This document shows positions 45,590-54,592 of a DNA stretch of 64,000 bases, piece after piece. The translations under genes and the position numbers were made by a program. How positions within the stretch are numbered: position 1 is the first letter of the stretch; each line of letters begins with the position of its first letter. The notes below the pieces were generated by a model. That model worked only from the letters and a program-made list of their open reading frames with translations, was not told the DNA's origin and searched no databases. The stretch is from Piezodorus guildinii (taxonomy: Eukaryota; Arthropoda; Insecta; Hemiptera; Pentatomidae): positions 93,045,169 to 93,109,168 of the forward strand of contig CM041292.1 in assembly GCA_023052935.1 (NCBI GenBank). The letters run 5' to 3'.

Positions 45590-46159
45590 TCGTGTCGTCC
45601 GAAAAGTTGGTAGAGGTTTTTAAAATAAAATTTACCTTCTGTTTTTTCTACTAAAATGAATCACGAGGCTAATGTTTATTTATATGCCTTTAATCCTCAT
45701 GGAATTAACTATATTTCCACACTGAATTCGTCTTTATGAAGGATCAGTAGAGTAGTTTATTGCAATCCAACATGAGTGACGATTCAGTTCATTTTCGAAA
45801 TAATATGCTGTTCTTTTTTAAAAGAGGGAAAAACGTAGCCAAAACTGCAAGAATGATTCGTTCCGAGTATGGCAGCGATTCAATTGCTGATAGCACGGTT
45901 CAGAAGTGGTTTTCGCGGTTTAGATCAGAAGATTTCAGTTTGGAAGACCAGCCCCGGGGGCCGTCATAACGAACCTTTTATTGTTCTTAAGGAGGAAGGA
46001 CAGTGATTTTTGGAAAAAAGGGATAATGGAACTTTCAAGACATTGAGATAGAGTAATCGCTGACAATGGTAACTATTTTGTAGATTAAATAAATAAATTT
46101 TAAGCTATTCAATTTTAATTATTGTCCAAATTTCTCTACGAACTTTTCGGACAACCCAA
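45590..46159 (+). mobile_element. mariner transposon, internally deleted, nested in a Helitron
   Basis: Terminal inverted repeats are TCGTGTCGTCCGAAAAGT (left) and, reversed, TTGGGTTGTCCGAAAAGT (right). TA lies at 45588-45589 and 46160-46161. The element is 570 bp. It keeps the transposase N-terminal DNA-binding part and the last few codons (ADNGNYFVD, stop near 46088). The catalytic core is gone. Confidence 0.92.
45772..45969 (+). pseudogene. mariner transposase N-terminal helix-turn-helix fragment
   Basis: MSDDSVHFRNNMLFFFKRGK leads to KNVAKTARMIRSEYGSDSIA and VQKWFSRFRSEDFSLEDQPR, then a premature stop. It matches the N-terminal helix-turn-helix domain of mariner transposases (QRWF.KFR.GDF.LED pattern). 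This part binds the inverted repeats; there is no catalytic domain. Confidence 0.9.
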
Positions 46160-46534
46160 TATAATCTTTTAAAAACGTCTTGATAGCTTTCATAATAACT
46201 GAAATTGACGCAGACGAAAATGCGTGCAACAGCTAGTTACGTTATATTTCTATAGAAACATGTGTTTTATTAAAAAATATATTATTATCTATGACACTCA
46301 GTAAGTTTTATCCGCTCTTCATCACTCCTCATTAGCTATTACAAGTTTCCTGATAACATAACATTGTTTCTAAAATCTTTAGCTTTCCAGCGGTATATTG
46401 TACATCTATATTATTTTTCTTAAGTTCAAAACCAAAATTTGCATTTAAAAATATTTTTTTGAGTTTTCTCCTTTAGTTGTATATCGAATTCTTTCAACTT
46501 ATATATTTAGACTTTTTTATCGATTCTAACAACA

Positions 46535-47422
46535 AAAAATCTGGTGGGGGAAACACACGACTTTCACTTACCTCGATTTTTAAAATCAATGAAAGAATTT
46601 TCAAATACAGTTAGAGATAAAAAAAATCTGGTGCGAGCAACACACGACTTTCACTTACCTAGATTTTTAAAATCAATGAAAGAATTTTCAAAACAGTTAG
46701 AGATAAAAATACGTGAAACTATTAAGGAATTAATTAAATTGAATATTTAATTGAGATAATATTTTTTCTAAAATCTTTAGTTTTCCAGCGGTATATCATA
46801 CATGTATATTACTACTCTTATGTTCAAAAACGAAAAATTGCATTAAAAAAATATTTTTTCTGTTTTCTTCTTTAGTTGGGTATCGAATTTATTCAATTTA
46901 TATATTTACCTGTTTTTCATCAGCGTTAACAAGATAATCTAGTTATTATTATTGAATCTACAAAATTAAAGGTACTTTAGGGAAAGAAAATTTAAAATAT
47001 CGGCATTTAAGCCCTGTCAGACCATTTTTATCCAAATAAAACCTACATGATATTAAAGCCCATTAAATTTTACATCGATAAAGCGAATTTAATCAAAATC
47101 GTCGGAACCTTGTTTGAGAAAATCGAAAAAAGGTACAAAATGCATTGTATAAAGTGCCTCTTCTGGTAAGCTCATTTTGATGAAAAAAGTTTTGTCACGT
47201 CTCGGGCGTATAGTTGTCTGAAATATGAAATTTCAGTTTCATAGGACTTACCGTTTCCGCCCGGGAGTTACCACACACACACACACACACACAGACCTTT
47301 TTGCGGGAGTTGGTTATTTGGACTCAGGGGAACCTAAAAAGTGTATTTCCGTTGAAAACTGGAATTCGAAAATTTCCACCATCGCAATACTTCCCCTTAC
47401 TATATATAGTAAGTGAAAGTAA
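46535..47422 (+). repeat. F1 repeat copy 2 of the array (reference copy), with duplicated 5' end
   Basis: The first about 85 bp occur twice in tandem (46535-46618 and 46620-46705): ATCTGGTGCGAGCAACACAC, then GACTTTCACTTACCT. The rest is complete: AGCTTTCC-type block, TTAAAGGTACTTTAGGGAAA, AAGCCCTGTCAGACC, CGTCTCGGGCGTATAGTTGT, (CA)n at 47272-47293 and TTTTTGCGGGAGTTGG. The end is TTACTATATATAGTAAGTGA. The ends CTTTCACTTAC and GTAAGTGAAAG are inverted repeats. Confidence 0.93.
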
Positions 47423-47797
47423 TACGGGAAACTATTAACGAATTAATCAAATTGAATTTATATAGAAACCTGTGTTTTATTAAAAAATCTATTATTATTA
47501 TTATCTTAAATAATCAGTTAGTTCTATCTTCTTTTCATCACTCTCCATTGACTTCTAAAAGCTTGTGTATGAGATGATATTTTTTCTAAAATCTTTAGCT
47601 TTCCAACGGTATATCATACATGTATATTACTGCTCTTATGTTCAAAAACAAAAAATTGCATTCAAAAAATATGTTTTCAGTTTTCACCTTTAGTTACTTT
47701 TCAAATTCGCTCAACTTGCCTATTTAGCTGTTTTTCATCAGTGGTAACAACATAATATAGTTATTTTGGATAAAATCAACAAAATTAAAGGTACTTT

Positions 47798-47839
<42 letters not shown>

Positions 47840-48266
47840 TGAGATATATTACAATTTGTTACAAAATGAACAATAATAATATTGATAAGAGACCACATTC
47901 ATACTATATATACAGAAAATAATAATAATGGTCAAATAATAATAATAATGGTCAAATTCTTTAAAATTAAAATTACAAAATTAGGAAAATTTAAAATATC
48001 GGAATTTAAGCCCTGTCACACCATTTTAATCAGAATAAAACCTACATGATATTAAAGCCCATTAAATTTTACATCCATATAGCGAGTTTAGTCAAAATCG
48101 TCTCAACCGTTTTCGAGAAAAATCGAAAAAAGTTGCTAAATGCATAGTATAAAGTGGCTCTGGTAAGCTCATTTTGATGAAAAAGGTTTTGTAACGTCTC
48201 GGGCGTATATTTGTCTTTAATATGAAATTTTGGTTTCATAGGACTTACCGTTTTGCCCGGGAGTTA

Positions 48267-48299
<33 letters not shown>

Positions 48300-48435
48300 C
48301 ACACAGACCTTTTTGGGGGACTTGGTTCTTTAGACTCAGGGGACCCTAAAATGTGTATTTCCGTTGAAAACTGGAATTAGATAATTTTCACGATCGCAAT
48401 ACTTTCCCTTACTATATATAGTAAGTGAAAGTAAA
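47423..48435 (+). repeat. F1 repeat copy 3 of the array, interrupted by a LINE tail
   Basis: It begins directly after copy 2 at ATACGGGAAACTATTAACGA and ends CTATATATAGTAAGTGAAAG. It has (CA)n at 48271-48295. A minus-strand LINE tail is inserted at 47795-47965. The host gene's first coding exon lies 140 bp further on. Confidence 0.9.
47795..47965 (-). mobile_element. Poly(A) LINE tail nested in F1
   Basis: A long T run (47799-47837) is followed by ATTGAGATATATTACAATTT and GATAAGAGACCACATTCATA, identical in order to 62645-62755. The short CTTTAAA on both sides may be the target duplication. Confidence 0.85.
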
Positions 48436-48575
48436 ATTACAGAAAATAAATTTATGATAATTCAATTAATCATTTGGAAATATTACATATGTTAGAATTG
48501 AAAGGTTAAGTAATTTCTTCCAAAACTTTTATACTGTTTTTTGTTAGGTCAATAAAATAAGTTAAATATCTCGTT

Positions 48576-48601
48576 ATGGACAAACTGGAGAAGAAACGAG
48601 G
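48576..48601 (+). CDS. Uncharacterised acidic coiled-coil protein, exon 1
   Basis: This is the first coding exon of a four-exon gene (CDS 651 nt, 216 residues). It reads MDKLEKKR plus two bases of a Gly codon, ending at a good donor (GG/GTAAGAG). An in-frame TAA lies 18 bases before the ATG, so this ATG is the start unless an upstream exon joins. The sequence TGTTTTTTGTTAG just upstream looks like an acceptor, so a 5' UTR exon may precede. Joining the four exons keeps one frame across three introns with correct phases, which is the main reason to believe the gene. I do not recognise the protein. Confidence 0.8.
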
Positions 48602-49489
48602 GTAAGAGAATTGTCAATTATTTCCACTATCATAATTTCACATTTTACGCCTAATTTTTTGGTAACTTGATGATATTTAGAATGTTTGTTCCAACATTGG
48701 GGTTTGACCAAAACCAACATTTAGGAGCATGAACAGTGATGTTTTTTCGTATATACTCTGTCATCTCTGTCTCCCTTCTGACTTTCTATGAGTGTTTGAT
48801 GGGAGTCAAAATGTTTGATGGAACAAGTCTTGTTGGAGTATATGTGCTCAGAAACAAGAGCAGACTTCATATATTTCGTCAGCGTCCAATATCTTTGGCC
48901 ATTCTGAAAAAGAGATAAGTTGTGTGAATCACAGAGATGGTGTAACATTGTTTTTTATAAACTCCAACCCTCAAAAGATTTATGATCTAATCTGTTTGTT
49001 AATATTTAATGTACTCGTCATCGTATTCCCCTCTTGTTCTCAAGTGATCTCCAAATTACCTGTCATAAGTGCTCCTTTTTCAAGCGATGCTAGCAGAGAC
49101 ATGATTATTCGGAGAAATAAATAATTACTTATACATCTCTCCAAATCCAATTATATCGAAACCATTCATATTCCAGTAATAAGCTATCATGTAAAACGAA
49201 TACTCATAAGAGCTTCTTTTATGAATTTCTTTGAAAGCACAATATTCTTCTAAATAAATTATTTAATCCTTATCTCATTTTGATAACCTATGTTTTCAAT
49301 TTAAAGTAAATTTAGAGATATGAAAGTTTTATTTCATTTTGTTTGTGTTAATAATGCTCATTTAACTCAAAAATATTAATTTAATTTTTTGGTAGTTCCA
49401 GTTTACAAAAAAATCATAAATACAAAGATATAATTTTTTTAATTTTTTTATTGAGGATGTATAGTCAACTGTAGAAACTATTATAGGTG

Positions 49490-49740
49490 AAATCAGTCAC
49501 TTTTTGAAATTTTTTAATTTTGCCAACGTTTCGGCTCAAGCTTGTGAGCCATCATCAGCGCATTACTGAGCCATGTTCAAGCATAAACTCATCAAAAATA
49601 TCACACACTAATTAGAAAAACATATATGAACATTTTGATTTTCTTAATATTTTTATATTTAGGTCGAAACGTCGGCACTCTAATATAGTAACTTATTCTT
49701 GTGTGATATTTTTGTCACTGCCCACCAACCAAGCTTCCTA
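49490..49740 (-). mobile_element. Penelope-like terminal segment with hammerhead ribozyme motif
   Basis: On the minus strand CTGATGA (49558-49552) is followed by a stem GGCTC..GAGCC and by GAAAC (49532-49528). These are the two conserved core boxes of the hammerhead ribozyme with a 5-bp stem II. A second, oppositely oriented GGTCGAAACGTCGGCACT block lies at 49663-49680. Hammerhead motifs in this setting are known from terminal repeats of Penelope-like elements. No protein-coding part is nearby, so it is a solitary end fragment. Confidence 0.65.
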
Positions 49741-50540
49741 ATAATACATACTCTATGGTCAATAATTATCCCATCATTATAAATAATTTATATTTCTAAA
49801 AAATATAACGGTGTACATTTTCTTTCCTGCAATCGGATGAAAAATCCTTATTTACTATGATTAGGTTTGGTCCAAATAGGGACAGTTTGTAATAATACTC
49901 AATAAAAACTTGTTGAAAAAAAAAAATATTAGGTTTGCTGTGAAGTTTATAGAACAATGTTTTAAGATTGAGAGGCGAATCTAGGGTGATTATGGTTTTT
50001 GTTTCTTGAGTTTAAAGTTTAGAGATTTTCGTAAAAGTAGGTTGAAAACAGTCAGAATGTGCCCACAGGATTGAAAACATAATTAATTTCTTTTCAGCCA
50101 CTATACATTTGTGTCAACTTGAAAAAAAAAAAAAGAATCTGCTTGGAGTTCATTTTTTCCCTCATACTTCATTTTATTTATTTATTTATTTTTTTAATTT
50201 CATTCTTTACTCTTTCCTCACATGGGTATTATATATATATTTTTTTTTCAGAAGCCATCTTTCTTTTAATTTATTGATTTAATTATGTAATTGATTTTTC
50301 ATCCTGCGCCTTATTGACTTTACTTTAATGAGATTAAATAAAAAATAAAAATTTCCCGTTCTCAAAGTATTTAAAATCGCTTGCATTTTGGCATATGTAA
50401 TAAAATTATTTAATTTATTTCTTTGTCCACAATGATTGATTTCTAACGAACAAAAACAATTGCCAAGTTTATCCCATATAATTCAATATGAAATAGTTTA
50501 ATTAAGTATATTTTATAAGTAATTTATTTTATAATTACTC

Positions 50541-50590
50541 TTATGAGAACCAGTCCCAGAATTTTGTTTTTCTATTCTATTGTATTTTTT
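50541..50590 (+). mobile_element. Possible CR1/L2-group LINE 3' end, decayed
   Basis: AGAACCAGTCCCAGAATTTT, then TTTCTATTCTATTG. It resembles the terminal hairpin, AGAATAAA and TTCTA tail of the LINE ends at 1501 and 15224. It is very short. Confidence 0.35.
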
Positions 50591-50689
50591 TTTTTTACCT
50601 GTAGCAAGAAAAATTTACCTTAACTCTACCTCGGTGAAATTTTATATATGTTAAACTTCCTTCTTTATCGTTATGTTAAACTAAAAAAA

Positions 50690-50850
50690 AAATTGGTCCA
50701 GTAGTTTTGGATTTGTTTTTTTATTCGTTATTCTGTTTCTACGCATCTTGAAACATAAGCCCTAAAATTTCGAAGGGGAGGGGAGTAATTTTTTTTTTGC
50801 CGATTACAAAGGTTCATTATTGAAAATAATAAACCAAAAGATTAATTTAA
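50690..50850 (-). repeat. Interspersed repeat F4, partial
   Basis: ATTGGTCCAGTAGTTTTGGA, ACGCATCTTGAAACATAAGC and CATTATTGAAAATAATAAAC match the F4 5' region reversed. It lies in intron 1. Confidence 0.6.
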
Positions 50851-50980
50851 ATATGCTCACTTTTAATATAGATTATTTCAATTAATTCAACGAAACCACA
50901 TGGCTCATTACAATTAACTTTTTATTAGTTAAGGTATTTCTTTAAAAACAACTTAAACATACATTTTTTTTTTTCTGTAG

Positions 50981-51133
50981 CGTGACATATAAAGATATTC
51001 TACCACAACTGGGTCTCCCGGACGACCTCAATAAAAGATTGGACGAACTGTTATCGATAGAAAAAGATAAAGAAAGAAACGGAGAAGGTACTTATAGCCC
51101 TTGCTTCAAGGAACTAAGTTCAGCCCGAAAACA
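50981..51133 (+). CDS. Uncharacterised acidic coiled-coil protein, exon 2
   Basis: This exon completes Gly9 and encodes residues 10-59: VTYKDILPQLGLPDDLNKRL, a charged helix, then YSPCFKELSSARKQ. It ends CA/GTGAGT. The acceptor has a long pyrimidine tract. Codon use is more GC-rich at third positions than in the surrounding introns, as expected for coding sequence. Residues 17-45 are predicted helical by eye (repeated Leu spacing with Lys/Glu). Confidence 0.85.
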
Positions 51134-51524
51134 GTGAGTATACGCCTAAAATAAGTAAACACATAATATCTGTATGAATATTTATCGACCTGTAAAAACG
51201 GGTTAAAGAAATAAGACGGAGTCATCGAACGGTTATGTTCATAGTGTGGAAATAGTTTACTCTTCACATGGTATAAGACAGGAGTTTTCAATATAACATT
51301 TCTGATTTTTTTGTGCACAGAGCATTTTGATTGGTTTTACATTCCTTTTCGAGATTTTTAAGTTGTTTTTTTTTCGATGCCAAAAGGTCACAAGGACCCT
51401 TAAGGTTAAGGTTTAAGGACATTTAGGTAACCCTTAAGGACTTAGGGTTACCCTTAAGGACCAAAAGGTCACTCCCTTAAGGTTCTATGCTAATATTTGT
51501 TGATAATTCTTATTATTCTTATAG
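51134..51524 (+). other. Intron 2 with CCTTAAGG cluster
   Basis: 391 bp, GTGAGT..ATAG. At 51385-51487 it carries many short words built from CCTTAAGG, GGGTTACC and AAAAGGTCAC in direct and inverted order, close to the exon 3 acceptor. Confidence 0.8.
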
Positions 51525-51673
51525 GTTTCGCAAGGCCTACAGAAAAATAAGGAAGCACAGCCCATCGAAAATGACTGACAGAAAAAAAAAATCAGATTCA
51601 GATGACGATTTAAACCTGTCCATGAGTTCTTCCGAGTCCGACGATTCGGACTTTCAAATAACAGATCCCAACG
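51525..51673 (+). CDS. Uncharacterised acidic coiled-coil protein, exon 3
   Basis: It encodes residues 60-110: a basic stretch (FRKAYRKIRKHSPSK), then KKKSDSDDDLNLSMSSSESD and DSDFQITDPN. The basic stretch could be a nuclear signal, and the Ser/Asp run has casein-kinase-2-like sites; both are inferences. It ends with G, the first base of Asp110, at a GGTGAGA donor. Confidence 0.87.
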
Positions 51674-51697
51674 GTGAGAATTAAGTATTATGATGAA

Positions 51698-51870
51698 CTT
51701 TTTTTTTAATTTTTATTTATTGACTAAGAGATAATACAATCTGCCACCTTCAGAGGAAATGAGTATTACTGCTAGAATAAATCATTCATCCCACATGTAC
51801 ATTGTAAATTTAAAAAATAAAATATTAAAAAACTAATAAATAAAAAATTACAAAAATGATTAATAAAGAC
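51698..51870 (-). mobile_element. Short LINE-like 3' tail (variant family), reversed
   Basis: T run, then TATTGACTAAGAGATAATAC, AATCTGCCACCTTCAGAGGA and ATGAGTATTACTGC. It is the reverse of the tail at 37695-37812. Confidence 0.65.
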
Positions 51871-51949
51871 TAAACAAAGAACAAAAAAATTACCCCATTG
51901 TGAACATTATCAAGCAATATTTGTTCATTATTATGTTGATAGTTAAATT

Positions 51950-52123
51950 ATCTTTTTCTTTCACTTACATTTATACGAAATATATAGAACGAAAATTTAT
52001 TTGGTTCGATAATCTGTATCGGCTATTTGAATTTAATATTTGAAAAAACATATGCATAGGGAAAATTGAATTAAAACATTCTAAATTTCAATTTCTGTTT
52101 TACTTTTCACTTAACTATGTACA

Positions 52124-52203
<80 letters not shown>

Positions 52204-52330
52204 CTCATTACAGCTATCAACGGAAATACACATTTTAGGATTCCATGAGTTGATATGACTAACTGCCACCAAAAAATGTTCACGATATTAATATTTGCCT
52301 TATTATATATTTCATATTAAGGTGTAAAAT
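51950..52330 (-). repeat. F1 repeat, scattered 3'-end fragments
   Basis: It contains CTTTCACTTACATTTATACG and AACGGAAATACACATTTTAG, both F1 3'-end blocks in reverse. They are separated by a (TA)n tract at 52126-52202. Order and divergence suggest two partial copies. Confidence 0.55.
52126..52202. repeat. (TA)n microsatellite
   Basis: About 38 TA units inside the third intron. Confidence 0.95.
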
Positions 52331-52889
52331 AAAAGATAAAGTAATATTACTCAGGTCAAGATTTTGTTTTTGTAAACAGCCTCTTAGTAATAGATTATTT
52401 TAAATCAGTACAAACTCCCACATAGTATTGCATATATTACGAACGATACTTGCTTTACCTACGATTCACTAAATAATAATTAATATCCGTTTAATATCAG
52501 TTGAAAACACAGATATATGATACGAGGCCCTGATAAGCTGTCAGGTGTTCGCGGCAGTTAAAAAAAGCGCCATAAAAAGCAACACTACCCCAGAGGACTC
52601 ACCCCACAGGCTCTGGGGTCAGGGACTGGGGTGGGGTAAGGGTAAAGATTGCGTCTAAGGTAGGGAATCATCAATTATAAAATAAAACTATTGCAGAGAA
52701 TCTATTTACAGATGTTTGCAAACATTTTATTAATATTAAGTGATAATATTTGCAGTAAAAATGTTTATTTTTCTCACTGCATTGACTAAAGATCATAAAT
52801 GAAAATCACTTATCTATCACACACTTTTACTAATATCCCTCCTTTTTATCGATTTTAAAAGTTTATACCCATATACATTAAGCAAAAAA

Positions 52890-53110
52890 AAAAAAATGTT
52901 GAGAGCAATACACGGCTTTCACTTACCTCATTTGTCAAAATCAATTTAAGAACTTTTAAATAAAGTCAGATTTGAAAAATTACATTGATTTTAGATGGAA
53001 ACATGTGTTTCAGATCAAATAATCTATTATATTATTATCTATAACAATCACTTAGTTCCATACGGTATTTATCACTCTTCACCATATACTGCTTTCTGTA
53101 ATAAGTAATA
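52890..53110 (+). repeat. F1 repeat, 5' fragment
   Basis: AATGTTGAGAGCAATACACG, then GCTTTCACTTACCTCATTTG and AAACATGTGTTTCAGATCAA, matching the F1 start. Confidence 0.7.
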
Positions 53111-53224
53111 TTTGTAAAAAGTGAAGAGAAAAAAATGTGATAAATGCATGGTATTAAATGGCTCAGGTTGACTGATTTAGTTGAAGATCCGAAAGTAGAG
53201 GAAAGTAATATATCCAAAACATTC

Positions 53225-54110
53225 AATTATTTCTTACTTACCTATATGCAGTATATAGTAAGGAAAGTACTGGGAACGTGCAAATTTGCGAATCCCATGT
53301 TTTATGGTCCTCAGAGTCAAAATCGAAACTGAAAAATCACATTTCAAATATTACATGCTTTGGATGTTACAGCGACTTTTTCACCGACATCGACTATCGG
53401 TTTATTACGATTTTCTCGTTAACGTCTCTAACGATGTATTAAATTGACTTTAATTTCATGTACAGTGAGTGTCAAAAGTATTCGGAATTCGTATTTCTTT
53501 TGATTAAATATACATCTACAAATCTGGACATATACACGTTATCTATTCAGATTAAGTTGCTGCAAAATTTTCAAAATGTTCTCGAAATCCCCCTTCTAAC
53601 ATTTCTTTCAAATTTAAGTAACTATTTGTGGCTCCTACTAAAAAGAGAAATCAGGAAATAGTATATTCAAAATAAAAATGGCCTCAAGAAACAATAAGCG
53701 CTTGAGTAGGATAAAATTTCGCACCAAACAATCAATTAATTAGTAAGATCAATTCCTAGTATGTTAAAATGTATAATTATACAAAAATTTTCACCAACTG
53801 GATGTTTATTTATGATTATTGCATTAATACAATTAGGAAAACACGTAATTCCGAATACTTTTGACACCATTGACATACACTATTTTTAATTTTTTCGTAA
53901 ATAAACGTTCAAAACGTTAAAAATAAAATGATTGTTGTCGTAATTTTTGGTTTTAGCTATTGCACATCTTCCTTCTAACATTTTAAAGTGGTTAACAACT
54001 CATCAAAAACATAAAAAAATAAGTTAAAAGCGAGTAAATTATGGAATGATAGTGAATTCCGAATACTTTTGACACTCAATGTAGATCTTATTCTCTATGA
54101 AATAGCTTAA
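53225..54110 (-). repeat. F1 repeat fragment, interrupted by a Tc1-like element
   Basis: The left piece (53225-53460) has TACTTACCTATATGCAGTAT and ACGATTTTCTCGTTAACGTC. The right piece resumes at 54082 with TAGATCTTATTCTCTATGAA, which is the F1 block following the interruption. Confidence 0.6.
53463..54081. mobile_element. Tc1-like non-autonomous element, TA-flanked, with a third internal end
   Basis: The left end CAGTGAGTGTCAAAAGTATT and the right end (reversed) CATTGAGTGTCAAAAGTATT form inverted repeats of about 28 bp, flanked by TA at 53461-53462 and 54082-54083. The CAGTG start and TA target are Tc1/mariner-like. A further right-type end (reversed ATGGTGTCAAAAGTATTCGG) lies at 53841-53876. 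This suggests one element beside or inside another. There is no transposase. Confidence 0.82.
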
Positions 54111-54179
54111 CATGGCTTAGACCACCAATTTTTTTAAAATTTTAATAACGCTTCAGATTTGTTTATTAAAAATAACTAA

Positions 54180-54590
54180 CCATTAAAATTTAAAAACGAT
54201 TTCTGTTCTGAAGGAGAAAACATTGTTTCCGTGTTGTTTTCACCACAAACACACGCTTTCGGGTCCTCTGTGTCCAAATGTGCGTAAGTCCCACAAAAAT
54301 ACCTGTGTGTATATGTGATAAGTCTACTTGGATAACCATAATTTGTATAAAACTGAAGTTTCATTGTATTTAATCTTAAATCACGTTTCCATCTAAACTT
54401 CTTTATTCTTGTTGTTGTTTTTTTTCACTTATACATGAAATATGTAGTAAGGGGAATTAAGACGATCGAGAAAATTTTCGAATTCCAGTTCTCCACGAAA
54501 ATACGATACATGTGTTAGGGTCGGTTCCCTGAGTCCAAATAACCAAGTCGTGCAAAAAGGTCTGTGGGTGTGATAAGTATAGCACAATAA
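54180..54590 (-). repeat. F1 repeat, 3'-end fragments
   Basis: Two pieces are present. One (54225-54365) has GGTCCTCTGTGTCCAAATGT and CCCACAAAAATACCTGTGTG. The other (54425-54590) starts TTTCACTTATACATGAAATA and has CCCTGAGTCCAAATAACCAA. Both are reversed 3' ends of F1. Confidence 0.65.
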
Positions 54591-54592
54591 CT

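Larger units (their letters stand above)
45144..46236 (+). mobile_element. Helitron with helicase remnant, nested in F1 and carrying a mariner
   Basis: The 5' terminus TCTATACTAATATTATAAAG, then (GTTT)n and AACGCGCTAATCTCAGAAAC, is a typical insect Helitron start. The 3' terminus has an ACGCA..TGCGT hairpin and ends CTAG at 46233-46236, followed by T. It sits between A and T with no target duplication. Removing it restores F1 sequence. Inside is a helicase remnant (45368-45587) and a mariner (45590-46159). Confidence 0.9.
45050..46530 (+). repeat. F1 repeat copy 1 of a head-to-tail array, split by a Helitron
   Basis: The left piece is 45050-45143 (AATCTGGTGCGGACAACACA) and the right piece is 46237-46530 (AAACATGTGTTTTATTAAAA, GCTTTCCAGCGGTATATTG). 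The copy stops early at ATTCTAACAACA, where the next copy begins. The Helitron between them carries a mariner. Confidence 0.8.
48602..50980 (+). other. Intron 1 with Penelope-type ribozyme region and repeats
   Basis: 2379 bp, GT..AG. It contains a Penelope-like terminal segment (49490-49740), a possible decayed LINE 3' end (50540-50590) and an F4 fragment (50690-50850). The acceptor is CATTTTTTTTTTTCTGTAG. Confidence 0.75.

Noticed and set aside
46544..46750. Repeated HDFHLPRFLKSMKEFS peptide
   Set aside because: It reflects the tandemly doubled 5' end of the F1 repeat, not a protein repeat.
51385..51487. Interstitial insect telomere array (TTAGG)n
   Set aside because: Words such as TTAGGGTTACC occur but no regular TTAGG tandem exists.
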